17,409 nucleotides of DNA from Desulfurellaceae bacterium (lineage in GTDB: Bacteria > Campylobacterota_A > Desulfurellia > JAGGSF01), in the NCBI GenBank assembly GCA_023128455.1, contig JAGMDW010000067.1:1-17409 (forward strand), read 5' to 3'. This document shows, one piece after another, positions 1-7,413 of this stretch. Every line of letters starts with the position of its first letter. The stretch's first letter is position 1. The notes beneath the pieces were generated by a model, which made no database searches, had not been told where the DNA came from, and worked only from the letters and a program-made list of their open reading frames with translations. The translations under genes were made by a program, and so were the position numbers.

Positions 1-2
1 TC

Positions 3-1220
3 TTTGACTCTGTAAGATATTTAAAGAATTATACCGATGAGTTATTTTATGATGCGGAGCATACCTTTGATGGCTATAAGGGAAACCCGGAGTATGCCTT
101 GAAAACTATACAAGCGGCTATTGAGGGAGGAGCAGACAATATAGTTTTATGCGATACAAACGGAGGCACAATTACCTGGGAATTGGAAAAGATAATAGAA
201 GATATCAAGCAGAAGTTCCCCGGTGTTCCTCTGGGTATACATGCACATAATGACTCAGGACTGGCAACTGCAAATACTCTTACTTCTGTAAGATGTGGTA
301 TAACGCAGGTTCAGGGGACATTCAATGGTTATGGAGAAAGATGTGCCAATGCTGATCTTACCTCTGTTATACCCAATCTTAAATTGAAGATGAATATTGA
401 TTGCATAAGTGATGAAAATTTAAAAAAGATTACTTTTGTTTCTAAGAAGATTGATGAGATATTTAACCTTCCTCACAACAGTCGCCTGCCTTATGTAGGG
501 GACAGTGCTTTTGCACATAAAGGCGGCATACATGTGAGCGCTGTTTTGAGAAACCCACAGTGTTATGAGCATGTAAATCCTGAGGTGGTGGGCAATAAAA
601 GGCGAGCACTTATTTCTGATCTTTCTGGAATGAGCAATATTGTATATAAAGCGAAGGAGATGGGCATTGAGATAGATAAAGATACGGTGGCAGGTAAAAA
701 AACACTGGAAGAGATAAAAAAATTGGAGAATCAGGGTTTCTACTTTGAAACAGCAGATGCCTCTTTTGAACTTATGCTGTTAAGAAATAAAGGAGAGGTT
801 CGTGATTATTTTGAGCTTCTATCTTATCGTGTTATTGATGGAAGAAAAAAAGTGGAGGATATTGCAGCTATTGAAGCTACAGTAATGGTGAGAGTGGGCA
901 AAGAAATAGAACATACTGCATCTGTAGGCAATGGTCCGGTAAATGCCCTGGATTATGCCTTGAGAAAGGCGTTACTGAGATTTTATCCATCATTGGAGAC
1001 ACTGAAACTTTTAGACTATAAGGTGAGGATATTGTTGGGAGAGAAAGGCACCGCAGCTACGGTAAGGGTTTTGATTACATCGGGAGATGAGGAAAACAGG
1101 TGGGAAACGGTTGGCGTGGCAACGGATGTAATAGACGCTTCCAGGCAGGCTTTAATTGATGCTGTTGTCTACAAGTTGATGAAAGATGATGGTTTAGCTT
1201 CTCTCTCTTCGAAGAAATAA
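3..1220 (+). CDS. cimA: (R)-citramalate synthase, 5'-truncated by window edge
   Basis: Condenses pyruvate and acetyl-CoA to (R)-citramalate, the first step of the threonine-independent route to 2-oxobutyrate and isoleucine; cytosolic. The frame is open from base 3, so 405 C-terminal residues are visible of a family that is usually about 520-530 aa; the N-terminal part of the TIM barrel is missing. Visible motifs are DAEHTFDGYK (the DAEH-FDG signature separates CimA from 2-isopropylmalate synthase), HAHNDSGLA with the two metal-binding histidines, and GTFNGYGERCANAD. The stretch ETADASFELMLLR and the C-terminal 130 or so residues match the LeuA-type allosteric dimer domain, so isoleucine feedback is likely (inference). 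A TTG at 99 is an internal leucine, not a start. accA begins 3 bases after the stop, so the genes are probably co-transcribed. A homocitrate or isopropylmalate synthase is less likely given the DAEH and ADASFEL motifs. Confidence 0.93.
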   Translation, partial: FDSVRYLKNYTDELFYDAEHTFDGYKGNPEYALKTIQAAIEGGADNIVLCDTNGGTITWELEKIIEDIKQKFPGVPLGIHAHNDSGLATANTLTSVRCGITQVQGTFNGYGERCANADLTSVIPNLKLKMNIDCISDENLKKITFVSKKIDEIFNLPHNSRLPYVGDSAFAHKGGIHVSAVLRNPQCYEHVNPEVVGNKRRALISDLSGMSNIVYKAKEMGIEIDKDTVAGKKTLEEIKKLENQGFYFETADASFELMLLRNKGEVRDYFELLSYRVIDGRKKVEDIAAIEATVMVRVGKEIEHTASVGNGPVNALDYALRKALLRFYPSLETLKLLDYKVRILLGEKGTAATVRVLITSGDEENRWETVGVATDVIDASRQALIDAVVYKLMKDDGLASLSSKK

Positions 1221-1223
1221 GGC

Positions 1224-2174
1224 ATGTTTGTATATGATTTTGAAAAACCCATATATGAAGTGGAAAGAAAAATAGAGGATCTAAAAAGATTAGCTGGGAA
1301 GAAAGGGATGGATATTTCAAAAGAAATAAAAATATTAGAAGAGAAAAAAGATGACCTGATAAAAGAAAGATTTTCGCATCTTTCTATAGATGAAATAGTA
1401 AAAATTGCTCGTCACCCCTCGAGGCCCTATACATTGGATTACATAGAAAGAATAGCAACAGATTTCATAGAGTTTCATGGTGATAGGAGGTTTGCCGATG
1501 ACAAGGCAATGATTACAGGATTGGCTAATATAGACGATTTTAAGGTGGTAATAATTGGCCAGCAGAAGGGGAAAAACACAAAGGAAAACCTGAGGCGTAA
1601 CTTTGGAATGGCTCATCCTGAAGGTTATAGAAAAGCATTGAGACTGATGAAATTGGCAGAAAAGTTTAATTTAGGCATTGTTACTCTTATAGATACCCCT
1701 GGTGCCTATCCGGGTATCGGAGCAGAGGAAAGGGGGCAGGCAGAAGCTATTGCTGCCAATCTTTATGAAATGGCTGGGTTGAGAGTGCCTATTGTGATTA
1801 TCATTACAGGCGAAGGTGGTAGTGGTGGTGCTTTGGGTATCGGTGTAGGAGACAGAGTGGCCATGCTCTCTTATGCCATTTATAGTGTTATCTCTCCAGA
1901 GGGGTGTTCTTCTATCCTGTGGAGAGATGCTGAGCATACTAAAGAAGCAGCAAAAGCTATGCGGATAATTGCTCACGACCTATACAAGGCTGATATTGTA
2001 GACGAGATAATAGAGGAACCTATAGGTGGTGCTCACAGGGACTATGATGAAATGGCTAAAAGAGTGAAAGCTTTCATTGTCAAAAGTTTGTCAGAGTTTG
2101 TTCCTTTAAGTGAAAAAAAGATTTTGGAGAACAGATGGAAAAAGATAAGAAAAATGACCACTCAGTTTCTATAG
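1224..2174 (+). CDS. accA: Acetyl-CoA carboxylase carboxyltransferase subunit alpha
   Basis: Alpha half of the carboxyltransferase that transfers the carboxyl group from carboxybiotin to acetyl-CoA, giving malonyl-CoA for fatty-acid synthesis; works with AccD and the AccB/AccC biotin carboxylase half, none of which is in this window. The 316 aa are the usual length for a stand-alone alpha subunit. The N-terminus (DFEKPIYEVERKIEDL) is the typical helical region; the crotonase-fold core shows FHGDRRFADD (84-93), GMAHPEGYRKALR (128-140), DTPGAYPG (157-164), the glycine-rich GEGGSGGALGIG (196-207) and SPEGCSSILWRD (224-235). It starts at ATG 3 bases after cimA and its last 40 bases overlap the start of pheA in another frame. 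Both this enzyme and CimA use acetyl-CoA. Confidence 0.97.
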   Translation: MFVYDFEKPIYEVERKIEDLKRLAGKKGMDISKEIKILEEKKDDLIKERFSHLSIDEIVKIARHPSRPYTLDYIERIATDFIEFHGDRRFADDKAMITGLANIDDFKVVIIGQQKGKNTKENLRRNFGMAHPEGYRKALRLMKLAEKFNLGIVTLIDTPGAYPGIGAEERGQAEAIAANLYEMAGLRVPIVIIITGEGGSGGALGIGVGDRVAMLSYAIYSVISPEGCSSILWRDAEHTKEAAKAMRIIAHDLYKADIVDEIIEEPIGGAHRDYDEMAKRVKAFIVKSLSEFVPLSEKKILENRWKKIRKMTTQFL

Positions 2175-3229
2175 ACAGTTTGAGAAACAAAATTTCCCAT
2201 ATAGATGAAGGGATCGTTGAGCTTTTAGATGAGCGGATGTCTTGTGTACAGGAGGTTGCCCGTTTAAAAGAAGAGTCCAATTTAATGTTTTATGTACCGG
2301 AGAGAGAAAAGGAAATATATAAAAAGGTATTGACTAAAGCGAAGTTGTTTCCCGATAAAGGATTGAGGGTAATATTTAGGGAGGTGATGTCTGCCTCTTT
2401 ATCCTTAGAAAAACCTTTGAAAATTGCTTATTTGGGACCGGAAGCTACATTCACTCATCAAGCGGCAATGAAACGATTTGGCGTATCTCTAAATTATTTA
2501 CCGGAGGAAAGGATAGAGGATATATTTTTGGATGTAGAGAACGACAGAGTAGATTTTGGTGTAGTGCCTATAGAGAATTCTATTGAAGGAGTGGTGAATT
2601 ATACTCTGGATATGTTTATGAATGTAAATGTCTATATTGTTTCGGAAATTATTTTGGAGATAAAGCATGCTTTAATGAATAAGTCTGGGAAGACAGAGGA
2701 TGTTAAGGCTATTTATTCTCATCCCAACGCTCTTGCTCAATGTAGGGGATGGTTGAAAAGACATTTTCCAAATGTTCCGACATTTGAAACTACCAGTACC
2801 GCAAAAGCAGCCAAAATAGCTCAAGAAAACAGAGAGGCAGCGTCCATTGCCTCTCAAGCGGCAAGCGAACTCTATAATCTTAGATTGATAGCAAATGGTA
2901 TAGAGGACAGGTTGAATAATATTACCCGTTTTTTGGTTATAGGAAAATATATTTCTCATAAAAGTGGTCGGGACAAAACATCCATTATGTTTTCCATTAA
3001 GGATAGAGTGGGTGCACTCTATCATATTTTGAAACCGATTTATGAAAGTGGTGTTAACCTCACCCGCATTCAGTCTCGACCTTCGGGAAGGGAAACCTGG
3101 ACTTATGTATTCTATATAGACCTTTGCGGCCATATAGAGGATGATTGTGTAAAAAAATCTATAGACAAAATAAGGGAAGAGACGGTGTTTTTTAAAGTAT
3201 TAGGTTCTTATCCTGCGGAGGAAAGATGA
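2135..3229 (+). CDS. pheA: Bifunctional chorismate mutase / prephenate dehydratase (P-protein)
   Basis: Converts chorismate to prephenate and then to phenylpyruvate for phenylalanine synthesis. Three domains are readable in 364 aa. An AroQ chorismate mutase lies at about 12-92 (SLRNKISHIDEGIVELLDER, then YVPEREKEIYKKVL). A prephenate dehydratase lies at about 96-270, with AYLGPEATFTHQAA, PIENSIEGVVNYT (145-157) and the catalytic-loop NNITRF (261-266). A C-terminal ACT domain lies at about 282-360 with GALYHIL and IQSRP, the equivalents of the phenylalanine-binding GALV and ESRP motifs, so end-product inhibition by Phe is likely. The ATG at 2135 has a GGAGA ribosome site about 6 bases upstream inside accA, and the 40-base overlap with accA suggests translational coupling. 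Its stop overlaps the next start (ATGA). Confidence 0.96.
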   Translation: MEKDKKNDHSVSIDSLRNKISHIDEGIVELLDERMSCVQEVARLKEESNLMFYVPEREKEIYKKVLTKAKLFPDKGLRVIFREVMSASLSLEKPLKIAYLGPEATFTHQAAMKRFGVSLNYLPEERIEDIFLDVENDRVDFGVVPIENSIEGVVNYTLDMFMNVNVYIVSEIILEIKHALMNKSGKTEDVKAIYSHPNALAQCRGWLKRHFPNVPTFETTSTAKAAKIAQENREAASIASQAASELYNLRLIANGIEDRLNNITRFLVIGKYISHKSGRDKTSIMFSIKDRVGALYHILKPIYESGVNLTRIQSRPSGRETWTYVFYIDLCGHIEDDCVKKSIDKIREETVFFKVLGSYPAEER

Positions 3230-4314
3230 AAGTAGCATCATACATTAAGGATTTAGTACCTTATCCACCAGGAAAACCTATTGAAGAGTTAAAAAGGGAA
3301 CTGGGTCTAAAAGATGTAGTAAAGATGGCTTCCAATGAAAATCCAATAGGACCTTCTCCTTTAGCGGTTCAAGCGATAAAGGATTTTTTAAATAAGATCA
3401 ACTTTTATCCTGATGGCAGTGGATATTATCTACGCAGAAGATTGGCACAAGAGATGAATGTAAAGATGGAAAATATTGTTTTGGGTAATGGTTCCAATGA
3501 GATTATAGAACTTTTGAAGCGCACTTTTCTCACTGCTGAAGATGATGAGGTGATACTCTCTTTCCCTTCGTTTTCTGTCTACCGCATCGTTGCTCAGGCA
3601 ATGGGTGCAAAGAAAATAGAAGTTCCACTTAAAGACTATCATCACAATCTTCGGGAAATTAAAAATAAAATAAATGAAAATACACGATTGGTGTTTGTTG
3701 ATATACCAAATAACCCTACCGGAACAATCGTTTATGAAGATGAATTGAGTGAATTTATAGATGGCATAGATGATGATTGTTTAATCATTTTAGATGAAGC
3801 TTATTTCGGGTATAACACCGGCAAAGATTATCCCGATATTCTCTCCTTTTTTCGCAATAATAAAAATGTTTTTGTGTTAAGAACATTTGCCAAGCTTTAC
3901 GGATTGGCAGGATTAAGAATAGGATATGGTATAGGCAATGAGGAAATTGTTGATTATCTGAATCGGGTGCGTCAGCCCTTTAATGTGAACAGTTTGGCTC
4001 AAGCAGGAGCAAGAGCGGCTTTGGATGATAAAAAACATGTCAAACAGACATTAGAAACAAACAGGAGAGGAAAGGAATTCTTATATAAGGCATTTGAAGA
4101 TATGGATATTGAATATATCCCTACCCATGCCAACTATATATTATTTGATGTGAAACAAGATGCTGAAGAAATATACAATAAACTCTTACATAAAGGGGTA
4201 ATCATTCGTTTGATGAAAGGATATGGTTATGAAACACACCTCCGTGTGACTGTAGGCACAGAAGATCAAAATGGAAAATTTATAGATTGCCTAAGGGAAG
4301 TAATGGGTGTTTAA
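3226..4314 (+). CDS. HisC-family aminotransferase, probably serving aromatic amino acids
   Basis: PLP-dependent class I/II (fold type I) aminotransferase of the histidinol-phosphate aminotransferase family, 362 aa, full length. Visible landmarks are SNENPIGPSP near the N-terminus, LGNGSNEII for the PLP phosphate, NNPTG (162-166), LDEAY with the PLP-contacting Asp190, the Schiff-base lysine Lys223 in RTFAKLYGLAGLRIGY, and the carboxylate-binding Arg340 in HLRVTVGT. The family acts on histidinol phosphate but many members also transaminate phenylpyruvate, hydroxyphenylpyruvate or prephenate. The gene overlaps pheA upstream by 4 bases and tyrA downstream by 8, with no his genes in view, so a role in phenylalanine and tyrosine synthesis is the better inference. 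It may do both jobs if no second hisC exists in the genome. Family assignment is firm; substrate is not. Confidence 0.9.
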   Translation: MKVASYIKDLVPYPPGKPIEELKRELGLKDVVKMASNENPIGPSPLAVQAIKDFLNKINFYPDGSGYYLRRRLAQEMNVKMENIVLGNGSNEIIELLKRTFLTAEDDEVILSFPSFSVYRIVAQAMGAKKIEVPLKDYHHNLREIKNKINENTRLVFVDIPNNPTGTIVYEDELSEFIDGIDDDCLIILDEAYFGYNTGKDYPDILSFFRNNKNVFVLRTFAKLYGLAGLRIGYGIGNEEIVDYLNRVRQPFNVNSLAQAGARAALDDKKHVKQTLETNRRGKEFLYKAFEDMDIEYIPTHANYILFDVKQDAEEIYNKLLHKGVIIRLMKGYGYETHLRVTVGTEDQNGKFIDCLREVMGV

Positions 4315-5143
4315 ACGCGTATTCGTTGTAGGAGTGGGACTTATCGGCAGTTCCATAGCCATTGATTTAAAACAAAGAAAGTTGGCAGAAGAGGTCATTG
4401 GTTACGATAATTCCTTAAAGAATTTAAATAAGGCAAAAAGTTTAGGAATTATTGACAGAAAGGCAAAGTTAGAAGAGATAAATAGGTGTGATTTAGTGAT
4501 AGTGAGCGTGCCTGTTTTATCTATTCCCTCTGTTTTGCTTTCTATTTTTCCAATGTTGAAGAAAGGTGCATATATTTTGGATGTGGGTAGCGTTAAAGGA
4601 TATGTTGTGGAAAGCGTGAAGGATAAAATACCTTCAGGAATAGATTATGTGCCTCTGCATCCTGTTGCGGGAAGAGAAGCCTCAGGTCCTGAATCAGCCA
4701 GGAAAAATTTATTTGAAGGGCATACTGTAATTATCACACCGATAAAAAATGAAAGATGGAAGAAGATTGAGGATCTGATTGAAGCAGTGGGAGCTACGCC
4801 GATTTATATGGATTATAGGTTACATGATGAGCTGTTTGCTATATCCAGCCACCTTCCTCATATATTGTCGTTTGCAAATGTGAATTTATTAAGAGAAATG
4901 AATGTAGACAACATAAAATTTCTGGTGGGGACTGGATTTAGGGACTTTACCCGCATTGCAAAATCAAGTGAAGAGATATGGGCAGATATTGTTATTGCCA
5001 ATAAATCTTATGTGCTAAAAGCCATGGAAAGATTGCTTGAGGGATGGGTTGAGGTAAAAAAGGCTATTTCTTGTGATGATAGGGCTAAACTCATAAGTTT
5101 ATGGAGAGAAGCGCGACTGTTTAAAGAAAAGCTTGATGGATAA
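4307..5143 (+). CDS. tyrA: Prephenate dehydrogenase
   Basis: Oxidative decarboxylation of prephenate to 4-hydroxyphenylpyruvate for tyrosine synthesis. The 278 aa contain an N-terminal Rossmann fold with VGVGLIGSS (8-16) and an acidic residue at the end of the second strand (GYD, Asp34), which favours NAD+ over NADP+. Catalytic and substrate-site motifs are LHPVAGREASGP (117-128), SSHLPH (180-185) and GFRDFTRIA (210-218). There is no ACT domain, unlike the longer Bacillus-type enzymes. The start is GTG at 4307: an in-frame TAA lies two codons upstream, so no earlier start is possible, and AGGGAAG upstream can serve as ribosome site. Arogenate cannot be excluded as substrate. It overlaps the aminotransferase upstream by 8 bases and cmk downstream by 8 bases. 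Confidence 0.94.
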   Translation: MFKRVFVVGVGLIGSSIAIDLKQRKLAEEVIGYDNSLKNLNKAKSLGIIDRKAKLEEINRCDLVIVSVPVLSIPSVLLSIFPMLKKGAYILDVGSVKGYVVESVKDKIPSGIDYVPLHPVAGREASGPESARKNLFEGHTVIITPIKNERWKKIEDLIEAVGATPIYMDYRLHDELFAISSHLPHILSFANVNLLREMNVDNIKFLVGTGFRDFTRIAKSSEEIWADIVIANKSYVLKAMERLLEGWVEVKKAISCDDRAKLISLWREARLFKEKLDG

Positions 5144-5756
5144 ATTGATAGTAACCATTGACGGCCCTTCGGGTTCTGGGAAAAGTACTTTGGCCAAGTT
5201 GCTTGCTTGCAGGGAAGGGTTCTTTTATATAGATACAGGCGCTTTGTACAGAAGCATTGCTTGTCTATTTTCTACAAAACCAACGCCTAAAGAATTAGAT
5301 AAACTAAGTGTTTTATGGAAAAAAGTAAATACAGAATATCATTTATTTGTCTCTAATAGGGACATGGAACCTTGCATAAGAGGTGAGGAAGTAGGCAAAA
5401 ATGCTTCTATAATAGCAAAGTTACCCTTTGTAAGAGAATTCGTGAATAATGTGGTGAGAGAAAATGTAAACAGGGGAAAATATGTGGTAGAAGGAAGGGA
5501 TGTAGGTAGCGTAATTTTCCCTGAAGCGCAGGTTAAAATATACCTTCAGGCAGACCTTAAAGAGAGAGCAACGAGGAGGGCAAAAGAACTTCATATACAG
5601 AAAGATATAATTTTAGACAAAATTAAAGAAAGAGATGAAAAAGACATAACCAGAAAAGATTCGCCGCTGGTTATACCTGAGGGTGCTCATGTAATAGATA
5701 CAACGAATAAAACACAGGAAAAAGTATACACAGAAGTAATATCATTGTTGAAATGA
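5136..5756 (+). CDS. cmk: Cytidylate kinase
   Basis: Phosphorylates CMP and dCMP with ATP, feeding pyrimidine nucleotide and phospholipid CDP-precursor pools. The 206 aa, slightly short for the bacterial type I enzyme, carry the P-loop GPSGSGKST (10-18), DTGALYR (33-39), EGRDVGSVIFPEA (119-131) and the lid/CMP-binding RDEKDITRKDSPL (166-178). A TTG codon lies directly before the ATG; I prefer the ATG at 5136, which overlaps the end of tyrA by 8 bases. The order tyrA-cmk-ispH is a familiar cluster in many bacteria, although the aroA gene often found between tyrA and cmk is absent here. The stop overlaps the ispH start (ATGA). Confidence 0.96.
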   Translation: MDKLIVTIDGPSGSGKSTLAKLLACREGFFYIDTGALYRSIACLFSTKPTPKELDKLSVLWKKVNTEYHLFVSNRDMEPCIRGEEVGKNASIIAKLPFVREFVNNVVRENVNRGKYVVEGRDVGSVIFPEAQVKIYLQADLKERATRRAKELHIQKDIILDKIKERDEKDITRKDSPLVIPEGAHVIDTTNKTQEKVYTEVISLLK

Positions 5757-6577
5757 AAGTAGTAGTAGCAGATAACGCAGGGTTCTGTTTTGGTGTAAAG
5801 AGGGCCATTGCTTTGACTCGTGAGGTTGTTAAAAGGAAACAGATTGTTTACTCATTGGGTCCTTTGATTCATAATCCACAGGTAGTAGAAGCATTACGAA
5901 AGGAAGGAGTAAAAGTTATTAGTAAGATAGATGGAACAGAAGAAGGTGTGGTTGTCATCCGTTCTCACGGTGTTCCCCCTCAAATTGTAAGAAAAGCACG
6001 ACAAAAAGGATTAGAGGTGGTTGATGCCACCTGTCCTTTTGTGAAAGAAACGCAGAATTTTGTAAAGATGTTAGGTGATGAAGGTTACAAGGTGGTGATC
6101 GTTGGAGACAAGGATCATCCTGAGGTAAAAGGATTATTAGGCTATGCCGAAAAAGCAGTGGTGGTTAATGGTGCTGATGAAGCGAAAAAGATAAGGGATA
6201 AGCAGATAGGTGTTGTTTCTCAAACCACCCAATCAACATCCAAGTTGACCAGTGTGGTGGATGTACTTTTGAAGAAGGTAGAAGAATTGCGTATATTTAA
6301 CACGGTATGTAGTGCGACCGCCGGAAGACAGGAGAGTGCAAAGAAAGTGGCTAAAAATGTGGATGCGATGGTAGTTGTAGGAGGTTACAATAGCGGTAAT
6401 ACTCGTAGGCTGTATGATATATGTAAAGCTATATGTTCTTGTTGTTATCATATTGAGAGGGCAGAGGAAATAGAAAAGGAATGGTTTAAGGAATGTAAGG
6501 TTGTAGGTGTAACGGCTGGAGCTTCCACGCCTGATTATGTGATAAAAGAGGTGTGCAAAACATTGGGGGATATGTAG
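5753..6577 (+). CDS. ispH: 4-hydroxy-3-methylbut-2-enyl diphosphate reductase
   Basis: Last enzyme of the MEP pathway: reduces HMBPP to IPP and DMAPP using an oxygen-sensitive [4Fe-4S] cluster. The 274 aa are a stand-alone enzyme without the C-terminal ribosomal protein S1 fusion seen in some Firmicutes. The three cluster cysteines are visible as Cys12 (AGFCFGVKRA), Cys94 (DATCPFV) and Cys186 (VCSATAGRQ). Substrate-pocket residues are also present: His40 (LIHNPQ), His72 (RSHG), His122 and Glu124 (HPEV), Thr158, SGNT (214-217) and GASTPD (256-261). A second small group of cysteines (Cys224, 228, 230, 231) lies outside the conserved cluster sites. Overlaps cmk by 4 bases; the following gene begins immediately after its stop. 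Confidence 0.97.
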   Translation: MKVVVADNAGFCFGVKRAIALTREVVKRKQIVYSLGPLIHNPQVVEALRKEGVKVISKIDGTEEGVVVIRSHGVPPQIVRKARQKGLEVVDATCPFVKETQNFVKMLGDEGYKVVIVGDKDHPEVKGLLGYAEKAVVVNGADEAKKIRDKQIGVVSQTTQSTSKLTSVVDVLLKKVEELRIFNTVCSATAGRQESAKKVAKNVDAMVVVGGYNSGNTRRLYDICKAICSCCYHIERAEEIEKEWFKECKVVGVTAGASTPDYVIKEVCKTLGDM

Positions 6578-7387
6578 ATGGACTATCAGTGGCTGGATTT
6601 GTTTAAAACGATGGGAAGAAGGATATTTCATGAGGTAAAAAAGATTGCTGGCACTGAAGAGGCGAAGCAGATTTTGGGTAAAGGGGCCGGAGGTGATGTC
6701 ACTGTATTTATAGACAAAATGGCGGAAGATATTGTAATAGAAGAATTAAAAAAATTCAATGTACCATGTATGCTTCTCTCGGAAGAGATAGGAATTAGAG
6801 ATTTTGGAAACAAGCTTCCAATCGTCGTTGTAGATCCGATAGATGGCAGCCTTAATGCAAAGAGGGGTATTCCATACTATGCTTTTTCCATTGCTCTTTC
6901 AAGAACAGGTGAAACGGGTGGTTTAACTGTAGGTTATGTGCTCAACATTCCTACCGGCGAAGAATTTTCAGCTATCAGAGGAAAAGGAGCTCTTTTATCT
7001 GATGTAACAGGGTCTTTCTCCAAGCACATTGTTAATGAAAGTAAGAATTTTTCTTTTGCTGCTTGTGAGGGAATAGATAGAACGAAAGATGTTCGGATGT
7101 TTGAAAATATAGTTAATCATTTTTATCGGGTTAGGATAATGGGTTCTACCGCACTGGATATGTGTTACCTTTCCACTGGTTTTTTTGATGTTTTTGTTCA
7201 TTCTCTTCCCTCAAGAGTAGTGGATTGGTCTGCTGCAGGTGTTATTTTAAAAGAAACAGGCGGAATAATAATAGACATAAAAGGACTTGAGTTCAGTCTT
7301 CCTTTAAATTTGTGTAAAAGTCATCCATTTTTTGCTCTTAAGTCAAAAAAGGATATACAGAAGATACTGAAGATAATGAATGCTTAA
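6578..7387 (+). CDS. Inositol monophosphatase family protein, possibly IMPase/FBPase type IV
   Basis: Mg2+-dependent sugar or inositol phosphatase of the IMPase/FBPase superfamily, 269 aa. Metal-site motifs are present: GGDVTVFIDKMAE (38-50), SEE (68-70), DPIDGS (86-91) and VVDWSAAGVILKETGG (214-229, with Asp216). The sequence after DPIDGS (LNAKRGIPYYAFSIA) resembles the archaeal and thermophilic dual inositol monophosphatase/fructose-1,6-bisphosphatase group more than E. coli SuhB, where a DGTxNF form is usual; that comparison is from memory. Possible roles are gluconeogenic FBPase or synthesis of a compatible solute or lipid headgroup. The ATG follows the ispH stop without a gap and has GGGGGA as ribosome site within the ispH end. 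Family is certain; substrate is open. Confidence 0.88.
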   Translation: MDYQWLDLFKTMGRRIFHEVKKIAGTEEAKQILGKGAGGDVTVFIDKMAEDIVIEELKKFNVPCMLLSEEIGIRDFGNKLPIVVVDPIDGSLNAKRGIPYYAFSIALSRTGETGGLTVGYVLNIPTGEEFSAIRGKGALLSDVTGSFSKHIVNESKNFSFAACEGIDRTKDVRMFENIVNHFYRVRIMGSTALDMCYLSTGFFDVFVHSLPSRVVDWSAAGVILKETGGIIIDIKGLEFSLPLNLCKSHPFFALKSKKDIQKILKIMNA

Positions 7388-7413
7388 TATACAACGATTA
7401 TCGGAGAGAAAGC

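Noticed and set aside
2672..3133. Antisense 153-aa open frame over pheA
   Set aside because: Lies wholly opposite the strongly conserved dehydratase and ACT domains, with no ribosome site or recognisable protein features.
5133..5138. TTG at 5133 as cmk start
   Set aside because: The very next codon is ATG, and homologues start just before the D-G-P/D-S-G-S-G-K-S segment, so the ATG is preferred.
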